A stretch of DNA of 64,000 nt from positions 73,794 to 137,793 of the forward strand of contig DHMO01000005.1 of NCBI GenBank assembly GCA_002405835.1, written 5' to 3'. Of the stretch, positions 22,111-31,424 are shown in pieces. The notes under the pieces are model-generated. The model had not been told where the DNA came from and searched no databases. It saw only the letters and a list, made by a program, of their open reading frames with translations. This stretch comes from Lentisphaeria bacterium UBA4640 (lineage in GTDB: Bacteria; Verrucomicrobiota; Lentisphaeria; Victivallales; UBA1829). Position 1 is the first letter of the stretch; each line of letters starts with the position of its first letter. Made by a program: the position numbers and the translations under genes.

Positions 22111-23643
22111 TTAGGGGTGAACTTTCCGGATGATTGCGGAAAGATAGGGAATTTTTCTGCGTTCGTGCGGATCAAGCGCCAGGAACCAGGAAAAAACAAG
22201 GTAGAGCGGCCCGCAGGAGAAGCCTGCGAGAAGAAGCAGGGGGAAATCCCCGATTCTGTTTTTCAAAAGAACATATTCCGCCGTGCCGAGCACGGTCATG
22301 GGCAATGCCGCCAGGAGCGGCCGGCGGACAGCCTGTACCAGAATCGGCGTCAGGCGCAGTCCTGTGCTGCGCAGAAGACCCGGCAGAATGAACCCGCAGG
22401 TCGAGACCAGCCGCGCGCCGATGGAGGTCCACATCACCACCAGTTCCGACGGATGGAACCAGAGGATCAGGACGGAGCTTCCCGCGAAGAGCACGCATTC
22501 GGTGAGCGCCGCGGCGGCGAGGAGTTTGTGGCGTTCCGCCATGAGCAGATACTTTTCCGGAATTGCACGGAACACCAGCCAGAACCAGACGGAAATGACG
22601 GTGATCCGGCAGATCAGCGTCGCCTGATCCAGATTTTCCGTATAGTGGAACAGAAAGCGGATCAGCACGGGCGAATAAATCAGGATTCCGATCGTCATGC
22701 CGGTTGCAAGGAAACTGTTCCAGCGCATGGAGTTGACAAGAATTTTCCCCAGATGATCCCGTTTGCCGCGCGAATGAAGGAGCGCCGAAAGCGGCGAGAT
22801 ATTCTCCTGATACGGTCCGGTGAACTGAGTCATCAGCACGGTCAGGCGCACTCCGATCAGATAGATGGAAACGGGAACGAGTCCGCAGAAGATGCTGATG
22901 AACAGAACCGAGCAGCGCTCCCAGACGATTCTTGCGATGGATGAGAGGTATACCGTTCCGCTGAAGGAGCATATTTCGCGGAAGATTTTTCCGTTCCAGC
23001 GGAAGAGAATGCGGAATCCCGGAATGCTGCGCCAGGCGGCGATCATCATGAAACTTTGAGTCAGCGCGGTCAGGGCGAGAGTGAAGATGATCAGCGCAGT
23101 GAGTCCCTGATTGAAGAGAAACAGGATGCCGACGCCCGCCAGTTCCAGAATTTTTGCGAGAACGGTGATGTTGTTCCGCAGATAGATTTTCTGAAGTCCG
23201 ACCAGCATTTCCGGAAAGACTCCGAACGGGAAAATCACAGCGGAGCCGATGCCGAAGAGCAGAAAACAGAGGCGGTAGTACCCTGTATCCGCACCGGGCG
23301 GCAGGTTGAGAAGTTCGCGGATGAAGCAGGAGGCGATGAGCGTTCCGGCAATGATGACGAACGACATGGCAAAATGGAACAGGAACACCGTGGAAATGGT
23401 GATGTTGTACTTTTGAATATCGCGTTTCCAGAGTTCCGTCGCCGTGGCTTTCTGTGCGGCGACGCCGAGACCGAAGTCAAGCAGAAGCGAGTAGCAGAAG
23501 AAAGACCAGAGCATCATCCAGAGCCCGTAGTTCGCTTCGCCGAGTTCCGCGATCATCCAGCGCGTGATGAGCACGCCCTGAATCAGGCGCACTCCCATGC
23601 TGAGATAGTTGGTAAGCGTGTTTTTCAGAAGCGGAATTTTCAT
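22111..23643 (-). CDS. Wzx-like polysaccharide flippase (MOP superfamily)
   Basis: Multi-helix inner-membrane transporter of 510 residues that would flip the undecaprenyl-linked repeat unit to the periplasmic face. Twelve or more hydrophobic segments are seen. The N-terminus (LLKNTLTNYLSMGVRLIQGVL) and ELGEANYGLWMMLWSF are typical of the polysaccharide_synt/Wzx family. The ATG at 23643 overlaps the stop of the preceding phosphatase-fold gene (ATGA) and has AAGGAG upstream. Its location with Wzy-, Wza- and Wzz-like genes fits a Wzx/Wzy pathway. Confidence 0.85.
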   Translation of the reverse strand: MKIPLLKNTLTNYLSMGVRLIQGVLITRWMIAELGEANYGLWMMLWSFFCYSLLLDFGLGVAAQKATATELWKRDIQKYNITISTVFLFHFAMSFVIIAGTLIASCFIRELLNLPPGADTGYYRLCFLLFGIGSAVIFPFGVFPEMLVGLQKIYLRNNITVLAKILELAGVGILFLFNQGLTALIIFTLALTALTQSFMMIAAWRSIPGFRILFRWNGKIFREICSFSGTVYLSSIARIVWERCSVLFISIFCGLVPVSIYLIGVRLTVLMTQFTGPYQENISPLSALLHSRGKRDHLGKILVNSMRWNSFLATGMTIGILIYSPVLIRFLFHYTENLDQATLICRITVISVWFWLVFRAIPEKYLLMAERHKLLAAAALTECVLFAGSSVLILWFHPSELVVMWTSIGARLVSTCGFILPGLLRSTGLRLTPILVQAVRRPLLAALPMTVLGTAEYVLLKNRIGDFPLLLLAGFSCGPLYLVFSWFLALDPHERRKIPYLSAIIRKVHP

Positions 23644-24803
23644 TCGGCGTTCTCCTTGAGTTCCTCCGCGCGGCGCTTCATAAGACGGTAGACTCCGGCA
23701 AGCGTAACGACGTCCTCAGGGAGCGGACGGTTTGAGAGAAGAGAGGCGGCCGAGTCGACGTCGTCGGGCGTGTATCCGTGCATTCCGTTCAGCGGAATCT
23801 GGCACATGTCGGACGGGACGATCTGGACGCCTGGATTCATCAGAAAGAGGGCGTCGCCGAAGCGGTGGTCGTCGCGCTGAATGCCGTAACGGATCTGTTC
23901 TTCTCCGGAAAGAAAATGACCGTCGGCGGAGAACTTGCGCATGGCGGATTCGATTTTTTCCTTCGCGCCGGGTTTAAGCCAGTGGAACCGGGCGAGGGTG
24001 GAGTCGTAGCAGGCGCCGTAGTCAACGCCGAAGCGGAGACCGGTTTTTTCAATTTCGCTCATGACGTCGACGGTTTTTTCCAGCGGCGTCATGCCGTGGT
24101 CGGATACAACGGTGAGGCGGACGTCAACACCGGATTCGCGGCAGACACGGAGCAGTTCACGGATCTGCGATTCGTACCAGCGCAGTTTTTCCGCGACGGC
24201 GTCGGGATTGCAGACATGCTGATGGAGCAGCCCGTCGAGTCCGGCGGTGTAGAGAAAGAGAAAACGGGTCCCGCGGCGGATTTCCTCAGCTCCGGCTTTG
24301 AGATTTTCCGCATCGGATTTATGCCAGTCGGAGATGTGGAACGGAACGCCGGTGCGTTTGAGCATGTCGCAGAGGTTTTCGAGCGGAGCCATGCCGTGTT
24401 CGGTGAAGAGATTTTTCTTCTCTCCGTAATCCATCATGCCGAGTTTGTCAATGGGCATGCGGTAGAGCTGGAAATATCCGGTGAATCCATAGAGGAATTT
24501 CACCGCTTTGGAGAGCCAGTGACGGATGCGTCCGCGGTTCCAGAAGGAATCCGGTTTGAAGAGGGGGGCGAGCCGGGCGAGTCTGCGGAAAGGGGAGTGT
24601 TCCGGATCGAAGCGGAAGAGTCCGAGGTGTCCGTGCACGCTTGGTTTTTCGCCGGAAAGCAAAGTCGGAATGGCTGTGCAGGAGTACCCGAACTGCATTT
24701 CGAGTTTGCGGCGTTCGGGAAGTTCCTTTTCGAGAAAACGGTGTTCCTGCGCGATCTTCCATCCGAGGGCGTCAATGAACAGAAAAATTTCAACATGTTT
24801 CAT
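23640..24803 (-). CDS. Alkaline-phosphatase-superfamily phosphodiesterase-like enzyme
   Basis: A 387-residue protein of the nucleotide pyrophosphatase/phosphodiesterase branch. Metal-site motifs are the N-terminal FIDALGW (Asp), the nucleophile region SCTAIPTLLSG, VVSDHGMT (Asp-His) and the C-terminal MHGYTPDD (His). No signal peptide is seen, so it is probably cytoplasmic. Within a polysaccharide locus it might act on a phosphorylated sugar or nucleotide intermediate or in transfer of a phospho-substituent; no residue proves this. AAGGA upstream supports the start. The GH9 gene ends 15 bases before its start codon. Confidence 0.7.
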   Translation of the reverse strand: MKHVEIFLFIDALGWKIAQEHRFLEKELPERRKLEMQFGYSCTAIPTLLSGEKPSVHGHLGLFRFDPEHSPFRRLARLAPLFKPDSFWNRGRIRHWLSKAVKFLYGFTGYFQLYRMPIDKLGMMDYGEKKNLFTEHGMAPLENLCDMLKRTGVPFHISDWHKSDAENLKAGAEEIRRGTRFLFLYTAGLDGLLHQHVCNPDAVAEKLRWYESQIRELLRVCRESGVDVRLTVVSDHGMTPLEKTVDVMSEIEKTGLRFGVDYGACYDSTLARFHWLKPGAKEKIESAMRKFSADGHFLSGEEQIRYGIQRDDHRFGDALFLMNPGVQIVPSDMCQIPLNGMHGYTPDDVDSAASLLSNRPLPEDVVTLAGVYRLMKRRAEELKENAE

Positions 24804-24818
24804 TTTGCAATCCTTTCC

Positions 24819-27317
24819 TTATGGCAGCGGCGCGAAGCCTGGAAGTGAACGTATATCGCCGGCGGGTTTCCGGAACCAGGATTTTTCCGGCGGTTGCGCT
24901 CCGTTCAGAAGATACCCTGTGACAGCCGCGGCGGGGCCGATGGTTTCCCATACCGTGTATTCGCTGGCGTCGACACTGAACTGTTCCACATTTGCCCAGC
25001 GGCGCCAGACGGGCCAGACTTTTGCGAGCTCTTCGGCGCACTGCTGTTCGGTCAGCCCTTCGCGCGGCAGGAGTGATAGCGCCGCGCCGGGAAAGTTGAG
25101 CACGGGACGCGGTTTGAGATAGAGACCGTGCGCCAGCTGAATATCCGCGCGTGCGATGCCGAAGGTGTTGCGGTACGGCGTAATGCCCGGAACCGCTTCC
25201 GCAATGCCGTCCGCATAAGAGGGAAGGTCGAGGAAACGAACGGGATAGCTTATGCCGAGTCCGCTGGTCATGCTCATGCCGAACGGGTTCGCCCCGTTGT
25301 GAAAATCGTTCGCAAGGTAGGCTCCGTCGAGATACTTGGCTTCGCCGGTGATTGCGTGGGCGGCGACAAGCAGGCGGGCGCGGCGAAGCGGATGCCAGGT
25401 TCCCCACGCCATCGTGTGAACCCAGGGACTTTTTGAGTCGAACCACGGGGTGCGGTAGGGGTAGCTGTTCTCCTGACAGTCGAGCATGCGGTCCGCTTCA
25501 CGGATCAGGTCGCGTCGCCAGGCGAGCCGCAGACCGGAAAGTTCCTCTGTAATTTCAGGGAAAAGCTCCAGTTCGATCCAGAAGAGCGGGGAACGGCGCC
25601 AGCTGTTTTTGCGCATGGAGTTCAGCGCAGATTTGCTGTTTTCGATTGCCGGTTTGAGGTATTCACCGAAATGAAAATACTGTGCGAGCGCGGCTCCGGT
25701 TTTGACCAGGAATTCAGGTTCCGGCTCGACCGGTTCACGATAGAAGACGGTGCGCTTGTTCAGCGAGTAGACTTTCTGAGCGCGGTTTGCCGGATTCATG
25801 GCAAACACCCATGCGCGGCGTGCGGATTCGGCAAAAATCCGGGCGTCCTTTTCCGCGCCGCTCTTCTGAAGGGCGAGCGCAAGGAGTGCGGCATGCGCGG
25901 AGTATTCGAGCGAGGACTGGCGGGTTGCGGCGGAGATGTAATAGACACAGGGATCCTGTGCGGGCATTCCTTCGCCCGGACGCGGATGACGCGTTGTCTC
26001 AAACCAGGTTCCGACTCCGCCGTCGGGCTGCTGTGCGGCGAGCAGATGACGGAGTCCCCAGCTAGCTTCATCAAGAATATCGGGAATGCTGTTTCCGCTT
26101 TCGGGGATGCCGAGCTGTCCGTCCGAAAAATTCTGAGGACGGAGCAGATAGACGGCTGCAAGGTCGCCGACGATTTCGAGGTGAAGCGGCCGGCGGTCGT
26201 AATCAGCGGCATCGTGCCAGCCGCCGCGGATGTTCAGCGGCGTTGTGTGCGGCGCGTTTTCCGCTATCAGCTGGAAGTGGCGGACGGAGAGGCTTTTCCC
26301 CTTTGCATCGTAAAAGCCGAAGCCTCGCTTCGGGTTACCGCCGCCGTAATGACGTTCATGCGGCGGAAACGATCCGCGGATGACAGAGGTGTGGCATGCC
26401 GCGGCGCTCCATTCTGTAAAAGGCGGACGCTTTTCGATTCCGCAGCGTTTATGGTAGAGACCGCGCGCATGAATGAAGAATGCCTGTGCGGCGGCGTTGT
26501 GTCCGATGATAAATGTTTCACTCCTGCCGATGCCGTCGACATGAAGATAGTATTTGCCCGGCTGATTGAATTTGGAAAAGTCAAGTTCGAGAGTCTCTTC
26601 TCCGGTGAAGGGGGCTCCGTTGGAAGCGGCCGGATCAGCTCTCCGTGCGGCTAGAGTTCCGCGGAAGACTGTTTCGCCCGTATCCGCCTGAATGAGTTCA
26701 AACGGCTTTCCTGCATATTGTTTCAGCGGCATGGGGCCGGCGGTTCCGAGCCAGGCTCCGAGATAGGCGTAGCGGTGTCCGGCTTCGAGCGGATAGCCTG
26801 CCTGATTCCATTTGAAAAGAGCGGAAACTGCAATGTCCGGCGTGTGTGTATATGCAAGTGTTTCGCCGCCGGGAAGGTGAATTTTCAGTTTTTCTCCGTT
26901 GCGCAGGGAACGGTCGAGCTGAAGAAAGAGATGATATGCGACTTCGGCGTTCCGGGTCGGGATTCCGCCGATGCGCAGAAGTCCGGTCGGGTTCATCCAG
27001 AAGCCCGTGCGGAGAACTTTGACGGGTGCGATGGAGGAGGTGACGGAAATCTGCGGATTGTCACGCAGACTCCGGACAAGAGCGGGACGTTTTTCAAGAA
27101 TGATGCGTGCCGGGTCGAGATCGCGGCGCAGTTCGGTTTCCCATTTCGGAACGACGCGCCCGATGACGGAGGTTTTCCGGTTCCGGCACGTCTCCTGAAG
27201 CAGTGCGGAATAATCCCCGGTGAGTGCGAGCGTGCGGTCGTCAAGATGCAGAATCCGCCACTCCGCATGAAGACGCGGGACGGCAAGAATCAGAACGAGG
27301 AGCAGCAGGCGGATCAT
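24819..27317 (-). CDS. Secreted GH9 glycoside hydrolase (endoglucanase-like) with N-terminal Ig-like domain
   Basis: An 832-residue exported enzyme. It has a signal peptide (MIRLLLLVLILAVPRLHAE), then N-terminal sandwich domains like CelD_N (the strand leading to YYLHVDGIGRSETFII), then an (alpha/alpha)6 GH9 catalytic domain. In the latter, GGWHDAADYDRR matches the GH9 DAGDY catalytic-base motif, and the C-terminal DASEYTVWETIGPAAAVTGYL holds the expected glutamate. GH9 enzymes mostly cut beta-1,4-glucans. Placed inside the polysaccharide operon, it probably trims or releases the nascent polymer. Start at 27317 is set by the signal peptide and the ATGA overlap with the upstream GT2 gene. Confidence 0.85.
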   Translation of the reverse strand: MIRLLLLVLILAVPRLHAEWRILHLDDRTLALTGDYSALLQETCRNRKTSVIGRVVPKWETELRRDLDPARIILEKRPALVRSLRDNPQISVTSSIAPVKVLRTGFWMNPTGLLRIGGIPTRNAEVAYHLFLQLDRSLRNGEKLKIHLPGGETLAYTHTPDIAVSALFKWNQAGYPLEAGHRYAYLGAWLGTAGPMPLKQYAGKPFELIQADTGETVFRGTLAARRADPAASNGAPFTGEETLELDFSKFNQPGKYYLHVDGIGRSETFIIGHNAAAQAFFIHARGLYHKRCGIEKRPPFTEWSAAACHTSVIRGSFPPHERHYGGGNPKRGFGFYDAKGKSLSVRHFQLIAENAPHTTPLNIRGGWHDAADYDRRPLHLEIVGDLAAVYLLRPQNFSDGQLGIPESGNSIPDILDEASWGLRHLLAAQQPDGGVGTWFETTRHPRPGEGMPAQDPCVYYISAATRQSSLEYSAHAALLALALQKSGAEKDARIFAESARRAWVFAMNPANRAQKVYSLNKRTVFYREPVEPEPEFLVKTGAALAQYFHFGEYLKPAIENSKSALNSMRKNSWRRSPLFWIELELFPEITEELSGLRLAWRRDLIREADRMLDCQENSYPYRTPWFDSKSPWVHTMAWGTWHPLRRARLLVAAHAITGEAKYLDGAYLANDFHNGANPFGMSMTSGLGISYPVRFLDLPSYADGIAEAVPGITPYRNTFGIARADIQLAHGLYLKPRPVLNFPGAALSLLPREGLTEQQCAEELAKVWPVWRRWANVEQFSVDASEYTVWETIGPAAAVTGYLLNGAQPPEKSWFRKPAGDIRSLPGFAPLP

Positions 27318-28384
27318 GAGTGTTTTCCCTTCCTCAGCGCAAGGGGATAGTAGACGAAACGGAAATACCAGACTGCGGGCAGAAGCATGAAGGATCTTCC
27401 GCAGAAACGGCAGAGCAGAATGAGGCGTCCGGCGATGCGTTTCGGCAGAGTGGCGTGCTTGAGAAATTCCCGGAACAGCGCCGTCCCGTCCTCCGCGAAA
27501 AGAGCGCGGACGGCATTCATCTGAATGGAAAGCGGCAGAGCCTTTTCTTTTTTCGGGAAGAAAACGTTGCTGAAAAAGGCGGAGAGCCAGACTTTCTGCC
27601 ATGCAAACCAGACGTTTTCCGGAACATTTTTCTGTTCGAGAGCGAATCTTATCAGCCGCCGCAGCACGGTTCCATACGGAGTCGGATCCGGAAATGTTTT
27701 GTAACGGCTCATGATGGAGCCCGGACGAATCCGGTAAAGATACATTGCGCGGTCAAGCACGAGAACGCTCTTTGCGAGGAAGAGTGCGCGGGGAGTCCAC
27801 TCCTCGTCCTCATGGAGCAGCCCCGGACACTGGGTGAGACTGTTGTTCTCAAGAAAATCGCGGCGGCAGACGGAGATCTGGACGATGGGATATGGATATG
27901 TATTCAAATCGGCAACCCGGCAAGTCGCTTCCTGTCCGGTGAAAATTTTCCCGTGGTCGTCGGGCGAATAGTTGAAGAAGCGTTTGCCCTCCAGACGGGC
28001 TCCGTCCGATTCGCGGAACTCCTGGCTGGCGATTTGAACCATATCGGGCAGATTGGCGTTTTGAATTGCGGCGGCGAGAGTCTGCAGAGCGTCGTGCTCA
28101 AGCTGATCGTCGCCGTCAAGAAACACAATATATTCTCCTTCCGCGCGGGTTAGTCCGGTGTTGCGCGGGGCGGCGGGAGAACCGCTGCGGGGCTGTGTGA
28201 AAACTCTGATCAGCGGATTTTCCGCTTCCGCTTTGCGGCAGAGTTCGAGCGTGCGGTCGCGGGAATCCTCAACCACGAGGATCGTTTCAAAATCCCGGAA
28301 GGTCTGCGCGTCCAGCGAGGCGAGCGTTTCGGGAATGTACGCTTCCACATCGCAGCATGGAACAATGACGGAAAAGAACGGCAT
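27314..28384 (-). CDS. GT2-family glycosyltransferase
   Basis: A 356-residue GT-A enzyme starting MPFFSVIVPCCDVEAYIPET. It has ILVVEDSRDRTLELC and the DxD-type VFLDGDDQL motif, plus LLHEDEEWTPRALFLA in the catalytic-base region. The start at 28384 is chosen because it matches the family N-terminus and shares one base with the stop of the upstream paralog (TGATG). It is the third of three tandem, related GT2 genes and ends with an ATGA overlap into GH9. Confidence 0.87.
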   Translation of the reverse strand: MPFFSVIVPCCDVEAYIPETLASLDAQTFRDFETILVVEDSRDRTLELCRKAEAENPLIRVFTQPRSGSPAAPRNTGLTRAEGEYIVFLDGDDQLEHDALQTLAAAIQNANLPDMVQIASQEFRESDGARLEGKRFFNYSPDDHGKIFTGQEATCRVADLNTYPYPIVQISVCRRDFLENNSLTQCPGLLHEDEEWTPRALFLAKSVLVLDRAMYLYRIRPGSIMSRYKTFPDPTPYGTVLRRLIRFALEQKNVPENVWFAWQKVWLSAFFSNVFFPKKEKALPLSIQMNAVRALFAEDGTALFREFLKHATLPKRIAGRLILLCRFCGRSFMLLPAVWYFRFVYYPLALRKGKHS

Positions 28385-29433
28385 CAGGAATCCCTCCGGG
28401 TTTTTAGCAGCGGAAAATAGATCAGCTGGAAATAGAGCATCGCGGGGAGCAATCCGCCGGGGAGCGCAAAGAGAGTCATGCCGATCCGCTTTGGTTTCGA
28501 GGAGAGACGGGAGAATTCGCGGAAGACGGTGTTCGTCTCTGAACCAAGCAGCATCGCGCGGACGGCACGGCGGTCGCGCATGGGATATTTCCGGTTGTTT
28601 TTCGGATAGAAGAAGAACCAGATGAAAATGGAGATCCATTTGTTCGCCCAGATCCGGCGGATGTCCTGCGGAACATTGTGCTTTTTGAGAAATCCCGGAA
28701 CGAAGGCGAATTCGGCTCCGAGGTCATGCAGAATGCGTGCGGAATTCTTTGTTGTGACCGATTCGGGACGGCGGCGGTAGATGTAAAGACTTTCCGCAAG
28801 ATAGAGCGCATGCTTTGCGAGGAACCAGCAGCGGGGAGTCCATTCGAAATCTTCCATCAGAAGTCCCGGGTTCTGGTACAGTTTGTTTTCCCGCAGGAAT
28901 GCGGTGCGGCAGATGTTGAGCCATGTGTAGCCGCCGACTGCGCCGCCGTTTCCCATTTTGCGGATCAGATCGGGGCCCGTCATGGAATTCCCTGATTCGG
29001 ATGAAGGAAGGTTTGCAAGGGGACGTCCGGACTGCAGCGAGCCGTCCGGCTGTTCAAGAATTTCTTTCCCGTTGAAATGCAGAACATCGGTTTCCGGGTG
29101 TTTTTCGAGCAGCCCCGCGGTGCGTTCGAGCATCTCCGGCTTGAGCAGGTCGTCGCCGTCGAGAAACGCAAGGTATTCGCCCGCCGCATGGTCCATTGCA
29201 TAGTTCCGGGAGACGGATGCGGAGCCGCTTTTCGGAAGCGAAACGGTTTTGAACCGTGGATCCCTGCACTCCATTTTTTTGCAGATTTCGAGCGAACGGT
29301 CGGTGGATTCCTCCACAATCATGAGACACTCGAAATCGGGGAATGTCTGGGCGGAGACGGAATCAAGCGCCTGCATGAGGTACGGTTCTGTCTGATGTGC
29401 AATGACTGCGACGGTGAAGCGCTGAGTTTTCAT
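28384..29433 (-). CDS. GT2-family glycosyltransferase (tandem paralog)
   Basis: A 349-residue GT-A enzyme closely related to the gene at 29430-30485. It has FTVAVIAHQTEPYLMQALDS, the AFLDGDDLLKPEML donor motif and MEDFEWTPRCWFLAKHALYL. The C-terminal segment (about residues 320-345, LFALPGGLLPAMLYFQLIYF) is hydrophobic and may attach it to the membrane. It shares an 82-base identical block with its neighbour (see findings). Overlaps with both neighbours indicate coupled translation. Confidence 0.87.
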   Translation of the reverse strand: MKTQRFTVAVIAHQTEPYLMQALDSVSAQTFPDFECLMIVEESTDRSLEICKKMECRDPRFKTVSLPKSGSASVSRNYAMDHAAGEYLAFLDGDDLLKPEMLERTAGLLEKHPETDVLHFNGKEILEQPDGSLQSGRPLANLPSSESGNSMTGPDLIRKMGNGGAVGGYTWLNICRTAFLRENKLYQNPGLLMEDFEWTPRCWFLAKHALYLAESLYIYRRRPESVTTKNSARILHDLGAEFAFVPGFLKKHNVPQDIRRIWANKWISIFIWFFFYPKNNRKYPMRDRRAVRAMLLGSETNTVFREFSRLSSKPKRIGMTLFALPGGLLPAMLYFQLIYFPLLKTRRDS

Positions 29434-30485
29434 TTCTTTAATTTCCTTTTGATTGCCGGAAAGTAAATTTTCTGAAAGAAGAACATTGCGGGGAGCATGC
29501 CTGTGTATCTGGAGAGCAGGAAGACACTCATTCCGATCCGCTTCGGCAGCGTTGCGAGTCTGGCGCAGCGCTTGAGAACCGCTGTATTGCCGGAGGCGAA
29601 AAGAAGTTTAGCCGCGGCCTTCCGGTCCGCCATTGTCAGTTTTTCATTGTTGCGCGGATGAAAGAAGGTGTCCAGGATCCGTGAAGTCCATTTGTTCGCC
29701 CAGATTTGCTGAATGGAGAGCGGAACGCGGTATTTGCGGATGAACGGCGGAACGCAGGCGAACTGACGGATCATATCGAAGAGGAAGCGCGGGGACTTTT
29801 CGCTGGTGATGGAGTCGTTCCGGCGGCAGTAGACGTAGAGCGGATCGGACAGGCAGACGATGCGTTTTGCGAGGAACCAGCAGCGGAAGACCCATTCGAA
29901 ATCTTCCAGGATCAGACCTCTGTTCTGATAAAGTTCGTTTTTGCGGAGGAAATCCGCGCGGCAGACGTTGATTGCCGTTGTGCCGAAGACGGTTCCGGTG
30001 GTTCCGGTCAGCAGAGTCATTTCCTGTCCGGTCAGCAGACGGTTCATCGCTTCCGGCGGGAGTTCAGAGAGGTGCTGAGGCGCGGAGAAAGTCCCGTCGG
30101 GCTGCTGGAAGACTTTGTGAAACGTGAACTGGATGATGTCGAGATTGCGGAATTTCTCGTTTGCCGTATAGACTTTTTCAAGCATTTCGGGCATGAACCA
30201 GTCGTCGCCGTCGAGAAATGCGATGTATTCGCCTTCCGCGTGAGCCATTGCATAATTCCGCGAGGCGGAAGCGGAGCCGCTTTTCGGGAGCGAAACGGTT
30301 TTGAACCGTGGATCCCTGCACTCCATTTTTTTGCAGATTTCGAGCGAACGGTCGGTGGATTCCTCCACAACCATGAGACATTCGAAGTCGGGGAAGGTTT
30401 GACCGGAAATGGAGTTGAGCGCCTTCTGCAGGCTGGGCTCGGTCTGATACGCTATGACTGCGACGGTGAAGTAGGGCTTTGTCAT
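29430..30485 (-). CDS. GT2-family glycosyltransferase (tandem paralog)
   Basis: A 351-residue GT-A enzyme. It has FTVAVIAYQTEPSLQKALNS, the AFLDGDDWFMPEML donor motif and LILEDFEWVFRCWFLAKRIV, and a hydrophobic C-terminal stretch like its paralog. Sequence divergence from the paralog is moderate outside residues about 35-75. The gene begins directly after the GT8-like gene ends and overlaps the next GT2 gene by four bases. Confidence 0.87.
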   Translation of the reverse strand: MTKPYFTVAVIAYQTEPSLQKALNSISGQTFPDFECLMVVEESTDRSLEICKKMECRDPRFKTVSLPKSGSASASRNYAMAHAEGEYIAFLDGDDWFMPEMLEKVYTANEKFRNLDIIQFTFHKVFQQPDGTFSAPQHLSELPPEAMNRLLTGQEMTLLTGTTGTVFGTTAINVCRADFLRKNELYQNRGLILEDFEWVFRCWFLAKRIVCLSDPLYVYCRRNDSITSEKSPRFLFDMIRQFACVPPFIRKYRVPLSIQQIWANKWTSRILDTFFHPRNNEKLTMADRKAAAKLLFASGNTAVLKRCARLATLPKRIGMSVFLLSRYTGMLPAMFFFQKIYFPAIKRKLKK

Positions 30486-31424
30486 TTATTTCCCTCCGGT
30501 CAGGCGTTTCAGGCGGTTTCTGATTTTTGTGCTGAGGCTGATGAACGGGGCAGTTAGACGGCAGATCGTTTCATGCGCGGAGTTCAGCGGGAACGGTACG
30601 TCGGCAGGACGGATGAAGCCTGCGGCGAGGGCGTAGTTGACCACGTCCGTATAGCGCTTGAAATGACGGATGGAGTATGGGGTCCAGCCGTGCCACGGTT
30701 TCGGCGAGCCGATGAAGTGAACATAAAGCTCGTTGATGTCCTTGTCCAGACGGTAGGTCTTCGCGGTCTCCGGCGCGCAGTCGGCAAAACAGAGGAGGCT
30801 GTTGAGGACGGATTCATCGAGCTGATGATAGAATTTGAGTCTGCGGTCGACGACGCCGACGTTTCCGGCGGGAAGGAGCTTCATCATCTGTTCATCCCAG
30901 CGTTTGAGAAAAGGACGCGCGGATTTGTGAACGGAGAGGTAGCAGGCGGAACAGCTCTGTAGATTGCGCGGAGTCTCGCGCTCGCCGACATCCGAACGCC
31001 ACGCGTCAAGAATCGCGGCCGGAATGGTGTGTCCGTCTTCACCATATGTGTAATTGCGGAACGCCTGCGGATTTTCCTGTTCGGAGCGTTTGCGGATATG
31101 GATTTCGCCCGGGTGTTCGGGAATGAGACGTGCGGAGCAGTTGCCGGTGAAAAAGCTGTCGCTGTCAACCCAGGTGATGTATTCGGTATCGGCGAGAAGC
31201 ATGATTGCCGGTTTGATGCACGTGAGCGAACGGGACGTGGAATCAAGGTGATGGATGCGGACGTTTCCGAGCTGTTCGAGCATGGCGGCCGCTTCGGGGG
31301 TGAAACGGTATGCTCCGACGAGGACTGGTTCATCCATTCCGTTTTTCCGCATGGAGGCGATCAGGAGAAAAAGTCCCCAGAGATAATTGATGTCACCGGC
31401 GGTGACGATGGTATTGTTTTTCAT
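30486..31424 (-). CDS. GT8-like glycosyltransferase
   Basis: A 312-residue GT-A protein. The TEYITWVDSDSFFTGN segment provides the DxD metal motif, and the C-terminal VHFIGSPKPWHGW matches the HxxGxxKPW nucleotide-binding motif of GT8 enzymes (galactosyl- or glucosyltransferases using UDP-sugars). A possible catalytic loop is HQLDESVLNSLL, where the Asp-Glu corresponds to the DQ of many GT8 proteins. The start overlaps the end of the Wzy-like gene (ATGA). It probably adds a sugar during repeat-unit assembly. Confidence 0.78.
   Translation of the reverse strand: MKNNTIVTAGDINYLWGLFLLIASMRKNGMDEPVLVGAYRFTPEAAAMLEQLGNVRIHHLDSTSRSLTCIKPAIMLLADTEYITWVDSDSFFTGNCSARLIPEHPGEIHIRKRSEQENPQAFRNYTYGEDGHTIPAAILDAWRSDVGERETPRNLQSCSACYLSVHKSARPFLKRWDEQMMKLLPAGNVGVVDRRLKFYHQLDESVLNSLLCFADCAPETAKTYRLDKDINELYVHFIGSPKPWHGWTPYSIRHFKRYTDVVNYALAAGFIRPADVPFPLNSAHETICRLTAPFISLSTKIRNRLKRLTGGK

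Noticed and set aside
27314..30485. Three tandem GT2 genes as a split or frameshifted single gene
   Set aside because: Each has its own start, donor motif and C-terminus with normal stop-start overlaps, so they are tandem paralogs.
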